DNA from: Amanita rubescens
Lineage: Eukaryota > Basidiomycota > Agaricomycetes > Agaricales > Amanitaceae
Direction: 5' to 3'
Assembly (NCBI GenBank): GCA_015039365.1
Contig: WION01000569.1
Span: 1-32,514 of the forward strand
DNA: 32,514 bases
Part shown: in pieces, positions 1 through 9,536 of the stretch
Position numbering within the stretch: position 1 is the first letter of the stretch
Layout of the letters: each line of letters begins with the position of its first letter
Notes under the pieces: model-generated
Told to the model about the DNA's origin: nothing
The model's database searches: none
Seen by the model: the letters and a program-made list of their open reading frames with translations, nothing else
Program-made: the position numbers and the translations under genes

Positions 1-2807
1 ATTGTTGGGGACGTTGCTGTTGATGCGGATCCTGTGACTGCGGAGGTTGCTGTGGTTGCTGAACGAGCGGTTGACGATACTGCTGTATAGAAGGAGCGGG
101 CTGAGTGTTCTGCTGTGGGTGGGGTAGGGGTTGTCTAGCTTGTTTCTGCTGTTGCGGGAAAGAGGATTGAGGTAATCGCTGATGGTGCTGAACTGGAGGC
201 GCAAAAGAAGACGCTGGAACAGAGGTTCCTGGTCGAGGCGCGGATTGCCATTGGCGAGGTGGCTGTTGTTGTTGATGCTGCTCTGGTTGAAGTGCTCGAA
301 GTGGTGGGTTATGCACCTGGGTTTGCCTTTCCATCGCTTCTCTTAGGATCTCTTGGGCCCTTTCATGGCCCTGAGCTGGTTGAGGAGGAAGTTCGCGTCG
401 CCTTGATGGGGAAGGAGCTTGTGGTGCCGGAACAGAGGCCGGAGCGGGCGTTTGCACATTCCTGTATCCATTCAAGGCACCGGTTCCAAGACTGCTGCCT
501 ATGATACTACCATTTGAACCACTAGCTGTTGGCAATGAGCGTTGTGGCGGTTGAGGTGAAGGGTGGGGTGGGTGCTGCCGATGTGCTTGTTGTGCTTGTT
601 GTTGCTGCTGCTGCCAGAAAGTATGTGAAGTCCGAAAACTGGAAGGACATTGTGTGGATCTCCCGGCTGTTTCTGGCGGTTGAGGACGAGCCTGCGGTTC
701 TGGAAGAGGCTGGTGGGTGTGACTCCGCGATTGGTCTACAAGCCTCGTTCGATCGTTCCCTTGAGATGAAGGCGACGATGCAAGCGACGTCGGCATCGGC
801 ACTGAGCTTGATGTTATATTAACCCCGATATGAGGCAATGAACGCGTGTGAGAATGGGAAGATGACGAATAACCGGGTGATGGCGTGCGTCGGAGCGATG
901 AAGGGGGTGGGTCATCCAAATTCATGTATCGCGTGTCCTGTTTGCGGCCACGGTCGGACATCGACGTATATGAAGTAGCGGGCGTCGAATTCGTCGATGC
1001 ACGAGTCGACGAATTGGTGGATGTCATCATCGATGACCCGCTACCAGTCGCATATGGCTGAGGGCGAGCGTTGGTTTGTTGTTCACGCGGTTGTTGGTGT
1101 GGCTGATAGTCAAAGTAGCCATTGTGCTGCTTTGTGGGAGAATCACTGGACGCGTAACTAGGCGCATCGTACGATGACCCAGGAGTAGTATTGGTCACTC
1201 CATCAGCGGGCGTGCCAGGCGTCCGAGGCAAACGAGGCAAATCGGCAGGCCATTTATTAGAAGTGTCAGCCGGAGTATTGCGGGATGAAGCCGAGAAAAG
1301 GACTGTGGGTGCCTTGCGTAGTCCTCGCTTCTAGACAAGCGATGCTGCGGATTGCCTCGATGATTGTCATTCATGTCAAGAGAAGCAAGTTGCAGAGACA
1401 TGGACATGTTCTGCGTCTCTCTCTTGTCAATTCTGGAAAATTTTGACATCCGCGTCTTGGTCTTTCTCTTCACTTCATCCTCCCCGCTCACTTCATCCTC
1501 GTCCTCATCCTCTTTGCTTTCTTCCTCCTCAGAATCGCTTTCCTCGTCCTCGTCACGAGTCTTTCGACTCCTCGTCGGCCGGTTCTTTACCACCAATGAC
1601 TTCTTCCCCTTTGACTTTGCCTTTGCACTCTTGCCCTTTGCACTCTTCTTTTCCCCACTTTTGCTTTTCTTTTTCTTTTTGGGGGCAAAGGTGAACTCTC
1701 CTCTTCTTCCTCGCTACCCTCCTCTTCCTCCTCACTTTCGCTTTCCTCCGTCTCCTCCCATTTTGGACGACTTCGTTGGCCTTTCTTCCGTTCCGCGTGG
1801 CTATGACGTCCTTCTCGGTCGTACTTCAATGAATATTCGTATGCGTACGCGGGAGTATAGTCTCCTGAACGCCGATTATTTGGAGTTTGAAGAACAAGCA
1901 CAGAAGGCGTGGGCAACACGGGATCCTGGTACACGATCTTCTTATTCTTAAATTTTACGTGGTGCTTCGTAGCTAGCTCATGCGATGGTGAACCAGTCCA
2001 CTGAGGCTGTGAATGGGCACGGCGATGGCGTCGTGACGGAAGATCGAGAATCCCATACTGGGGCTCGACCGACGCGGATGACGATTCGTCTTCTTCAGAC
2101 TCGTTCTGTTGGGACTCTTCGCCCTCCTCTTCGTCCTCTTCGTCCGGTTCCGCTTGGAGAGCCGCGGGTGCATGCGCCTGCCATGTTGACGGCATCGACT
2201 TCCCTGCCCGATTCGCGTATCCGGGACCATTATAGGGTGCACCTGCTGGTCCAGGTGGCGGAAACGTTGAAGGCTTGACGTTCGGTGGTGGTTGATTAAA
2301 CTGATGAACGTGATGGTTATAATTATTATAGTTATAGTTGAATGTGCGACCCGTTACGCTGCTTGCCGTGATTCCGCTACCACTGCTAGATACCGTCGTG
2401 CCCACATTATTGTTCGTTGTTGTCGACGTGTTTGTGGTCGTCGTCGTGGTCGAAGTGGTCGAAGTGCGAGCGGTTGGGATGGGCAACGGTACGATGGCAG
2501 GACTTGTCATGCCCATTTCAGCCTGTGTGAGCCATTTCTTCTTTGGAGGGTGCGCTGTCTGCTGCTGGACGACCTGATGAGTCGTCGCGGCCGCAACTTG
2601 TTGGTTTCGTTTCCAGAAGGGCATAAACTTGGAACCGTCGGAGGAGGTGGCCAGAGGCGGCAGGACGCGATCTGGGTCGAGATTGGCATTGCGAACCTGA
2701 GAGACCTGAGTCTTATTGAGGTCTGTGGCGGTATTGGGGAGAGGGCGTGGCTGGAAATTGAGTTCTCGCTGTTGTTGACGATGAGCGGGTTGGTGATAAA
2801 AGTTCAT
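1..2807 (-). CDS. Gln/Pro-rich acidic low-complexity protein, partial, function unknown
   Basis: I do not recognise this gene. It starts at the ATG at 2807 (the next upstream in-frame codon used by a naive ORF is a TTG) and stays open to the left edge, so the C-terminus is missing. From N to C it shows a Gln/Asn/Thr-rich start, a Pro/Gly stretch, alternating Glu/Ser acidic blocks, a Lys-rich basic block, and a long Ser/Pro then Gln/Pro-rich tail with poly-Gln runs (antisense of 1-760). Two frame changes are needed. One is a -1 shift near 1677-1685; without it the frame stops at 1587. The other is well explained by an intron, either 1331-1491 (donor GTGAGC) or 1331-1473 (donor GTGAAG), acceptor CTAG, phase 0. 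Composition suggests a disordered, perhaps nuclear or regulatory protein, but that is inference only. A decayed copy of its C-terminal half lies at 9537-10770. Confidence 0.6.
1677..1683 (-). other. Candidate -1 frameshift heptamer C CCA AAA
   Basis: On the minus strand the reading frame of the Gln-rich gene passes through CCC CCA AAA AGA. This is a canonical X XXY YYZ heptamer in the correct phase. A -1 slip here enters the Lys-rich frame, which stays open past the zero-frame stop at 1587 and joins the acidic block that follows. The same place is a C5-A5 double homopolymer, so a sequencing or assembly indel, or a fixed mutation, would look identical. I see no clean intron that would make the join in the roughly 130 nt available. 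Confidence 0.35.
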
Positions 2808-3352
2808 ATGGGGCAACTGCCGAACAAGTTTCCCATGCTCTCCGATGACTGTCGATATCGTTCATTCAGATGGATCACAGTCCCATTATTGCATACTTCA
2901 AATCATTATATATTAGTAGTCCCTGACGGGAAATGGTCTCCATCAACGAAAAGGTCTTGAACCTGGTGTTCTTTTATGAGTCCGAGGAGTGCTAGATGTG
3001 GCCGCCGTCCAGATATACACAGCGGCAAGTCACTTGATAAGCTGCACTCATTGGGAGGTGTACTTGGGCCTCTCACCAGATAAGTTTAGGCCGTGTGGTG
3101 TACGAGTATAAGTGGTTGCAACAGAGAGCGCCGGGGGCAAGCCGCAAGTACGAAAGCTTGACCCCCTCCATCATCATTGTGGCCGTATGCCGTATCTGAG
3201 CTTCAGACCTTCAAGTTCATCCTCGTCCATCTTCACCACTTTCACCACGCGGTGGACTTTGCCGATCGCTTTCTTTCTAGACAAGTGTCACACACACACA
3301 CTCTCCTCTTGGAAGAGATTGAGTCGAAGGTAGAATTATTCCACACATTCCT
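2808..3352. other. Intergenic region, presumptive promoter of the Gln-rich gene
   Basis: About 545 bp between two minus-strand genes. Open frames here are short and have no family resemblance. A short CA run (about 3288-3302) is the only simple repeat. The region should hold the promoter and 5' leader of the gene starting at 2807 and the 3' end of the gene ending at 3353, but I see no clear TATA box or terminator. Confidence 0.4.
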
Positions 3353-5243
3353 TTACGCTTTACCACATCCCTGATAGATGGATGTTATATAGAGCCACGT
3401 GGATAATTTTATAATTTTCAAGAGGGAATACATGTATTTCACAAGGAAGCTCGTCACTTCTACCTCGACCGAATATAAGTTGAGGTCCCATAGTTCAGCA
3501 GAACGTGGTACGAAACAAGCTAAAATCTTGCCGGGTGGCTTAACAAAGATGAGGCGCCAGTTGCATTTTGGTGGAAGCCCTTTCAGCGAAACGAGGAAAG
3601 GCCAGAGTTCGTCACTGATACCATGAGTATCGGAAACAGTCATCTGGAGGAGGTAGAGGGTCTCGTCGTGCAAAAAGAAGGAGTCAATCCCTGCTTGGTT
3701 GGTTTTGATTGGTACGTAGTAAACGTCGGCCTCAATATGGAGTCCTCCGGCGATCTCAGTCGAATCGTAGTCGACAACACGAGAAGGATACATGTCGAGA
3801 GAAGCCCCGCTAGCCAAAGCATTGGCACGCAAGACCTCCAGCGCTTGAGACTGCGGCACTGATCCGCTAAACTCGGTATGACTCGAAAACCACTGAGGCA
3901 TCCTCTTTTCCCTGACTGTGGGCTGTCCACCAATGCGTACCATCGGGACGAGATTGAGCTCTCTCCTCGTTGAGAGAATGACATGGCAATATGCTTCAAA
4001 AACATCGCCTGACATTCTTCTTGTGGAAGGTAAGGCATTGTAACGCTTGAAGAGGCTGAGCAGCTCGTAACGCTTGAGTGCCCGCATCCGGCGCACAACT
4101 TTTGACGCAATGAAGGGACTGATCGGTTGGATGTACACCAGGACGGAATCCACGTCAATGGTTGACCGTCTCAGGATAAATAACTTGTGTGAAACGGCGT
4201 CCAATGCCAAGCGATTGCGGGATGTCAGACTCTCAAGGTAGGCCAACGAAAGCCCTTCCAATGCCCCATCCAGATCCGCCCGATACTCGATCAACGATCT
4301 CTCCGTTCCAAAACATAGACGTGGGGTTGGGCCAAGCTCGTAAAATATTGCTTCGATGGCTGATAAGGGCACGCTTGGGGCACGGAAAGGAGCACTGTGG
4401 TGTGCGTGAGCATTACGTAATGTCAGTACCTAGATGACTTACGCTCTATGGATTTCCGCCTTGGTCCAAGGGTTCATCACGCAGACTGTCCGGAGCAAGG
4501 ATTGGTGTATTTTGTCCCATCTTGATGGAGTTGGAGGCGTGGTATACAATATGAAATGCTGCGTGCCATGTGTAATCAGTCCCATGGGTGGGCCCGAAGG
4601 AGATCTGCCGCGTCGACAAGTGTCCATATGACTATCTTGTAATAACTTGGCTGGAAATTCGTAGGTTGTTCAAAAACTCCTTCTTCGACGAACAACCAAC
4701 AAATCCCATTCGAATACAAGATGACCGGTTTTTTTTGCGCACAGCACACTCGCAACGCGTACCAGCGCCAAAGAGTTTTTCCTAGACACGGTATCTGATG
4801 TCAGTAGTACAGGGGTAACAACATTGAAAAAACCCACCAATTCCTGGCTGACCTGTGATAACAAGACATGGAGACTGTGGGTTGGACAAACTTTCGGCGT
4901 AGAATTTCTCGGCAAATTCGAACATTCTAATGTAATCGGCACGAACCCATATCTTGTCCTCCACGCCTCGAATACCAATATCCAGAACATAACAGCGTGG
5001 ACTGATCTCATCGGCTGTAGAATCGTCGACCTCCATGTTATCGCTCGGCCGCCCCTCTTCCTCTACCCCCCAAAACTTGGCATGGAACTGTGTCAAAGGA
5101 GCATCCGGAGGGGCCTTGTGTAAATTCCAATTAGCTATGCGCCGCAGGTCGCTGCCAACGACCGTCGCCAACGTGGACATTACGAAGGAGATGCGTGTAG
5201 GACAAAGAGCGGCGAGCGAACTCCAGACATTGTATGACGTCAT
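3353..5243 (-). pseudogene. RHS/crinkler-like fungal P-loop ATPase, one-base frameshift
   Basis: Three exons: 5243-4838, 4781-4443 and 4394-3353, with introns 4782-4837 (56 bp, branch CTGAC, acceptor CTAG) and 4395-4442 (48 bp, donor GTAAGT, acceptor CACAG). The splice at 4838/4781 completes a Walker A motif, GQPGIGKT, that is interrupted in the genomic frame. It is followed by the segment CWLFVEEGVF and, later, by VMNPWTKAEIHRAA, as in the large basidiomycete family of RHS/crinkler-like ATPases (identified from memory of such proteins, moderate certainty). Exon 2 contains a frame change between 4579 and 4627: the first frame meets TGA at 4576-4578, while the conserved continuation lies in another frame. 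Exon lengths sum to 1787, one short of a multiple of three, so a single-base deletion explains it. The start is uncertain; 5243 is the first good in-frame ATG. It is either a young pseudogene or a sequence error. Confidence 0.6.
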
Positions 5244-5457
5244 CACCGGCAGTTTCCGGAGCAATTTACGGTCATCCAGAACGTTGCGCGTCGGGATTGC
5301 TCGCTTTTTCGCGTTCCCGCTAGTGTTCGATAATGACACGATAAAATAATTCTCGACTTGCTATATCCCCCCAGCAAACGTTGGCATCCCTTTCCGTGCT
5401 TCCCGCCCATTCTAATTTTAGTTGTGCTATGTCGGCGCAACCCTCAGCGTGCTGTTA

Positions 5458-5731
5458 GTAGATCGGGCTTCGACTCAGCTATCAACGGTGCATATGTCCC
5501 GTTGAAGTTCTCTACCTTTCCCGAGATAGGTGACCCGGCCTTCGCTCTTTCGTTCAACATAACCGTGACTTTGTTTCACCATCCATAGTATTATATCTAA
5601 AACCGATGCTATCGAGGAAGTCGAAATGACAATGGTTATAGAACGAGGGATGAGGAAAGAAGCCGATATATGTGCTTCGTCTTCCGTGTAATACTTCCGA
5701 GGCGTCGCACGTGCCATTTATGTATTTAGGA
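5458..5731 (+). repeat. Dispersed repeat, copy 1
   Basis: This stretch matches 17186-17425 in the same orientation with indels. Shared blocks include a start at TAGATCGGG, GTGCATATGTCCCG followed by TGAAGTTCTCTAC, the block TTTCACCATCCATAG, and CTTCCGTGTAATACTTCCGA near the end. Differences include many C/T and G/A changes. No coding capacity is shared, and I see no clear terminal inverted repeats or target-site duplication, so it may be a non-autonomous element remnant or a piece of a longer one. It lies just upstream of the minus-strand gene at 3353-5243. Confidence 0.65.
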
Positions 5732-5745
5732 CCCTGTCTTCTAGT

Positions 5746-6208
5746 TCTGTAATGTCCTCCGTTCATGGCTTCGCTATTGCATTATGGATTTCTACCTAAT
5801 GAGCCGATTGCACTGTGCGTGGTCTCAAACCGGGTTGCTCAGGCATGTTCACAAGAGTATATTTGATCATGATCTGATAATTAATAGTATTTACGGCCGT
5901 TCATGGCTGTTCATAAGCGATCATCGTGAACCATTAATGAACATGCTTGTTCACGATGACCCACAGTGATCACGCATGATCATCCAATTTCGCGGAGCTT
6001 TCGATCAAGACGCGACGAGTAAGAATGGGGGCTACCTTGCTTCGGATGATGCTGTGAGTGCCGCTGAAAGAGTCAAGGGTAACTTGTAAGTTAGTATATG
6101 CATAGACAAATCAGAAAATGTAGGGGGTCTTCGAGAAAGAACCTAAATCAGAAAGGGACAATGTCATATGAAACTGATGCTGGGGATGGGCGAGGAAGTC
6201 CACCTAAG
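5746..6208. other. Non-coding spacer rich in GTTCA/TGAAC and GATCA words
   Basis: No gene is seen here. Between about 5840 and 5985 the words GTTCA, TGAAC and GATCA recur in both orientations, around the hairpin annotated at 5921-5959. This may be a remnant of a small inverted-repeat element. The remainder (5986-6208) forms the 3' flank of the fusion gene ending at 6209. Confidence 0.35.
5921..5959. repeat. 11-bp perfect inverted repeat (hairpin)
   Basis: TCATCGTGAAC at 5921-5931 is the exact reverse complement of GTTCACGATGA at 5949-5959. The 17-base loop contains the palindrome CATTAATG. No coding sequence overlaps it. It could fold as a stem-loop or be part of a decayed small transposable element. 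Confidence 0.6.
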
Positions 6209-8410
6209 TCAGGGCAAATGTGTTGTATTGAACAGGCGGTTACCGGTGTCCGTGGTACCCTTCCCGGTGAACCGGTTATCGGATAGACGAAGAGCAACTA
6301 GACTGAGATTCATGTCATGCTCGAGGGCTTGAGAGAAGACGCCCTTGGATAGCGACTGGGCCTGGACAACCCCTGCAATCACGATGATGCGAACGGTAGT
6401 ATCAAGACTGCGGATGTGTTGAACGAATTCAGCCACCGATTTGCCGCTATTGACCACCGAGTCCACCAACAACACGTTTCGTTGTTTGTGCAGATGGTGG
6501 GGTTTGATGTCGGACGGCTGAGTGGCGTGAACGAACATGGCGAGTGGGAAGACACTGTTAACGCCGAGCGCCATTGGCTCTCCTCCACGCATAAGCGCCA
6601 CGATTGTCGTCTGCTGCTCTTGGTGAAGTCGAAAGCCACTTGTTGCATGTCCCTGAACATGGGGGATTGCGTATTCTTCGAGACCGATCATACCGGTCAG
6701 AAACTCGGTCGCCAGATATGACCCAACCTCGCCATGTGCTTTCCTGAGGGCAGGGCCAGAAACCATTGCATCGCGCATCGGCGTCATCAACAGCTTAGCA
6801 GCGCTCCGATCCGTTGCATGAACGATGCGAAGGCTGGCTGGCTTGCGACAACGCAAGATTGATTCCATGAACTCTTTATCAGTGAATCGCACCTGAGGAA
6901 GTTTGGTCGTGTCTAGCCTTGGTGAAGCGTGAGGGGGCAGCAGCACCTGGCTCGCCCGAAGCCCCTCATTGTCGATGGCGTGCAGCAAGTCCTTCTCCAT
7001 AGTCGTGCTCCTGGCGTGTTCTTCTCCGACAACGACGATGGCCTCATGTGCCTCACCCAACATACCCAGGTCCAAGGTACTGTCTCCAAATGCTGAAACG
7101 TACATGTGATGAACGTCTCGTAGGCGTGACACCAGGGTTGCCTTCACAGAAGCAGTTACAATGAGCCCGTCAGCAATGCGGCCCCCGCCAATGACTTGAA
7201 CCCTCTCAGACAGGCCTTCTTTGGCAAGGATTTTTTCCCACAAATTACCCAGCCCACAGGTAACGACTATGGCGAGAACGTGGTCCTGCTCTGCCACAAG
7301 TCGCAGTAGTGATACAAATTCTGGATGCATCGTTACTGTCAGGGCTACTTTCTCGCAGGTGACGTCAAACTCGTGGTCATCTACCGCCTCTTCATACAGC
7401 AATGCGACCTGGCGGAAGGCAGCGTACGAGTAACCCATAGTGCTACTGAATACCGCCTTCAACGGATCGTCCTCGTCTCTCGACTTGGAGTTGGAGAGCG
7501 TCTGCCAGAAAAGCCTCCCTGTGTCCAGCGCAGCCAGAGTCCTGTCGCCATCCATAACGAGCGCCACATGCGGTTCAGGCCTAGGTTGACAATTGTAGCG
7601 GACAACAATGTCATCCAGCCTACTTTCAGCACGACGCAGGTTGTCCTCTTCAGTATGATACCGGAAGTCGCGTAATAGTTTTGCGATCCTGTTTGAAGTT
7701 GGTGACGGCTCGGAGGATATGAGGGAGAATAGAATGTTGTGCTGGCGGCAGAGATCACGAAGCTCGGTCTTCTCTATCTTCTGCCAGTTGCGTAAATGCT
7801 CAACCGACGCGGTCGAACGACTTCGCAGTGTGTCATTCTGACGGCGTTGTGCTACGATTTCGGCGGGTACGTCGAGGTAGAGAATATGTGTGTATGTGTT
7901 TAGGTCACTGCGCGTGTATACTCTCTGGCCGACTTGGTTCCCTTCTTGCCAGAACATGAAATGCCCGGCCACGACGGCTGTTTTTCCACTGGCAAGACAG
8001 CTCTTCCAAATAGTATCAATGGCGACCTCGCGCCAATGTGACTTTTGTTCCTCGTCCAGCTTCTGGAATGCAGCGAGGCCACCCGGAACCAGAGAGGCGA
8101 TCATCTGGGAGCCTTCATAGAACTCGTAACAGCTCTCTTCCAGTTCACGCTTCAACTGATCGAACAGGAAGGTCTTCCCACAGCCGGGAATCCCGTATAT
8201 ACCCACGACAATGGGTTTAAAGTCATTGGGAACGGAGTTGGGCTTGGTCTTGGTGAGCTGGATTGATTGCTTATCGGCTGTAGACGATGACTCATCCGAG
8301 CTGCAAGGGATGTAGGTATCGGTTCCACTCAGAGTTAAAGACAGAAGAACATACCTGGCGTCACGCAGGTTAGTTGGCTTGGCTGACTGTTGCGGTGCAC
8401 CTAGGGACAT
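6209..8410 (-). CDS. Trimodular protein: P-loop kinase, HAD phosphatase, uracil phosphoribosyltransferase
   Basis: The start is the ATG at 8408-8410. A 54-bp in-frame intron, 8301-8354 (donor GTATGT, acceptor TTGCAG), should be removed; it deletes an odd hydrophobic stretch and gives about 715 residues. Positions below are after splicing. The N-terminal P-loop kinase-like domain has GIPGCGKT at about 55-62 and a GH motif after a hydrophobic strand. The middle HAD domain has motif I DGDRT (about 269-273), motif II VTCG, a Lys near 405 and motif IV GDSTLD (about 424). The C-terminal UPRT-like domain has the PRPP loop VLLVDSVVNSGKS (about 628-640) and TDTGNRLFNT near the end, matching the GDxGDR uracil-binding end of UPRTs with substitutions. 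Likely cytosolic and in pyrimidine salvage or nucleotide metabolism; true substrates are unknown. It is divergent from the CYTH gene, with about 300 bp between the starts. Confidence 0.85.
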   Translation of the reverse strand: MSLGAPQQSAKPTNLRDARYVLLSLTLSGTDTYIPCSSDESSSTADKQSIQLTKTKPNSVPNDFKPIVVGIYGIPGCGKTFLFDQLKRELEESCYEFYEGSQMIASLVPGGLAAFQKLDEEQKSHWREVAIDTIWKSCLASGKTAVVAGHFMFWQEGNQVGQRVYTRSDLNTYTHILYLDVPAEIVAQRRQNDTLRSRSTASVEHLRNWQKIEKTELRDLCRQHNILFSLISSEPSPTSNRIAKLLRDFRYHTEEDNLRRAESRLDDIVVRYNCQPRPEPHVALVMDGDRTLAALDTGRLFWQTLSNSKSRDEDDPLKAVFSSTMGYSYAAFRQVALLYEEAVDDHEFDVTCEKVALTVTMHPEFVSLLRLVAEQDHVLAIVVTCGLGNLWEKILAKEGLSERVQVIGGGRIADGLIVTASVKATLVSRLRDVHHMYVSAFGDSTLDLGMLGEAHEAIVVVGEEHARSTTMEKDLLHAIDNEGLRASQVLLPPHASPRLDTTKLPQVRFTDKEFMESILRCRKPASLRIVHATDRSAAKLLMTPMRDAMVSGPALRKAHGEVGSYLATEFLTGMIGLEEYAIPHVQGHATSGFRLHQEQQTTIVALMRGGEPMALGVNSVFPLAMFVHATQPSDIKPHHLHKQRNVLLVDSVVNSGKSVAEFVQHIRSLDTTVRIIVIAGVVQAQSLSKGVFSQALEHDMNLSLVALRLSDNRFTGKGTTDTGNRLFNTTHLP

Positions 8411-8708
8411 TTTTGAAAGGAATTGTAACAGAAGAATTTATATTCAGCTATGCGGCGGAAGAAAGGTTACAGTAAACAAGCTGCAGGGGCGACACGTAGG
8501 TTGCGTCCGAGGAGCGCAAGTGACAAAGCGTAGGTGGGTCCCCTGAAGCTTGTTACACTGGCAGATCGACTGTCATCGATTCATCAGTCGACGTGTGACG
8601 TGCTGCGCACAGCCACTTTCCCACGGGATACGGACGCCAGGAATCATCCAAGGTTTGCCAGCTGGGATACCTTGATCCTCCGTTTCTCACTTCTTTCCAC
8701 AGATAGTG
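8411..8708. promoter_or_regulatory. Shared divergent promoter region
   Basis: 298 bp separate the start of the kinase-HAD-UPRT gene (minus) from the CYTH gene (plus). The two genes probably share regulatory DNA here. I see no clear TATA box. The only ATG on the plus strand upstream of 8709 is near 8449 and leads to no plausible protein. Confidence 0.5.
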
Positions 8709-9353
8709 ATGAGGCCATCACTCATATTACGAGCACTTTTAGAGGTAGAACGCAAGTTCTGCTCGCTCGCCGTCGAAGATCTCGTTGCAAATACCGGACA
8801 ACCTCCTTTCAAAAACGTGCACGCTCTTTCCCAGCGTACAATCCACGATGTGTACTACGACAACCCATCTAGATCTCTCATAAATGCTGGTATTTGGGTC
8901 AGACGGCGGAATGGCATCTGGGAAGCAAAAGTAAAGAAAGGCGGTGATTTCACCAATTCTATGTTCGAGGAGCTCTCAGGATCTGACCTCGTTCGGCGAT
9001 GTGTGCAAGAAGTGATAGGAAAAGAAGCCAGCGAGAAGGACTTTTTTGGACTGGATGCTATTGCGACATTGTCAACAGTCCGGCAATCGTGGGTAGCAGA
9101 CGGCGAGTTCAAAATTGTCTTCGATGCTATGAATTTCGGGCACACTGTCGGAGAGGTTGAGCTGCAGGAAGACTTTCATTACTCGGCAACTGCAAACGCC
9201 TCGAAAGAAGATCAAATTCGAGATAAGATGACGGAGATGGACAAGAGGATTGAAATGTTTATGAACAGATATCATTGGGCCTTTCGGCTGGGTGTACCCA
9301 AGGGAAAGCTCATGGCGTACTTTGAGCTGCAGGAAGCAGGGAAGATACGTTAG
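8709..9353 (+). CDS. CYTH-domain (thiamine-triphosphatase-like) triphosphate tunnel protein
   Basis: A single-exon protein of 214 residues from the ATG at 8709 (a GTG sits just before it). The N-terminal signature LEVERKF carries the ExExK motif of the CYTH superfamily. It is followed by DVYYDN, a basic strand GIWVRRRNGIWEAKVKKGG that would line the tunnel, and the acidic strand GEVELQED near residue 157. Length fits fungal CYTH proteins. Family members hydrolyse triphosphates (thiamine triphosphate, inorganic triphosphate) with a divalent metal, or make cAMP; which activity applies here cannot be told from the sequence. The protein has no signal peptide or membrane segment. The 13 or so residues before the motif are not conserved, so the start could differ if there is an upstream exon. 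Confidence 0.82.
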   Translation: MRPSLILRALLEVERKFCSLAVEDLVANTGQPPFKNVHALSQRTIHDVYYDNPSRSLINAGIWVRRRNGIWEAKVKKGGDFTNSMFEELSGSDLVRRCVQEVIGKEASEKDFFGLDAIATLSTVRQSWVADGEFKIVFDAMNFGHTVGEVELQEDFHYSATANASKEDQIRDKMTEMDKRIEMFMNRYHWAFRLGVPKGKLMAYFELQEAGKIR

Positions 9354-9536
9354 GGAATTGTTTCGTTTCTCACTGCATATTTTATCGCTCCAATATTACA
9401 TTATGAGTTCTCTACAGTCGCCCACTGGGTCCAAGTTGAACATCCCCATAACTATCATCCATTGCTCGACTTGCTAGCTTAGTCACTGGACAATTGGTCG
9501 TTTTGTAAATCCCATTACAGTAGTAATAACCATTTT

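Noticed and set aside
259..822. Plus-strand Val/Ala-rich ORFs at the left edge
   Set aside because: These are the antisense of Gln/Pro codons (CAG, CAA, CCN) of the minus-strand Gln-rich gene.
3112..3374. Small plus-strand ORFs upstream of the Gln-rich gene
   Set aside because: Short, overlapping in two frames, no family resemblance and no splice support.
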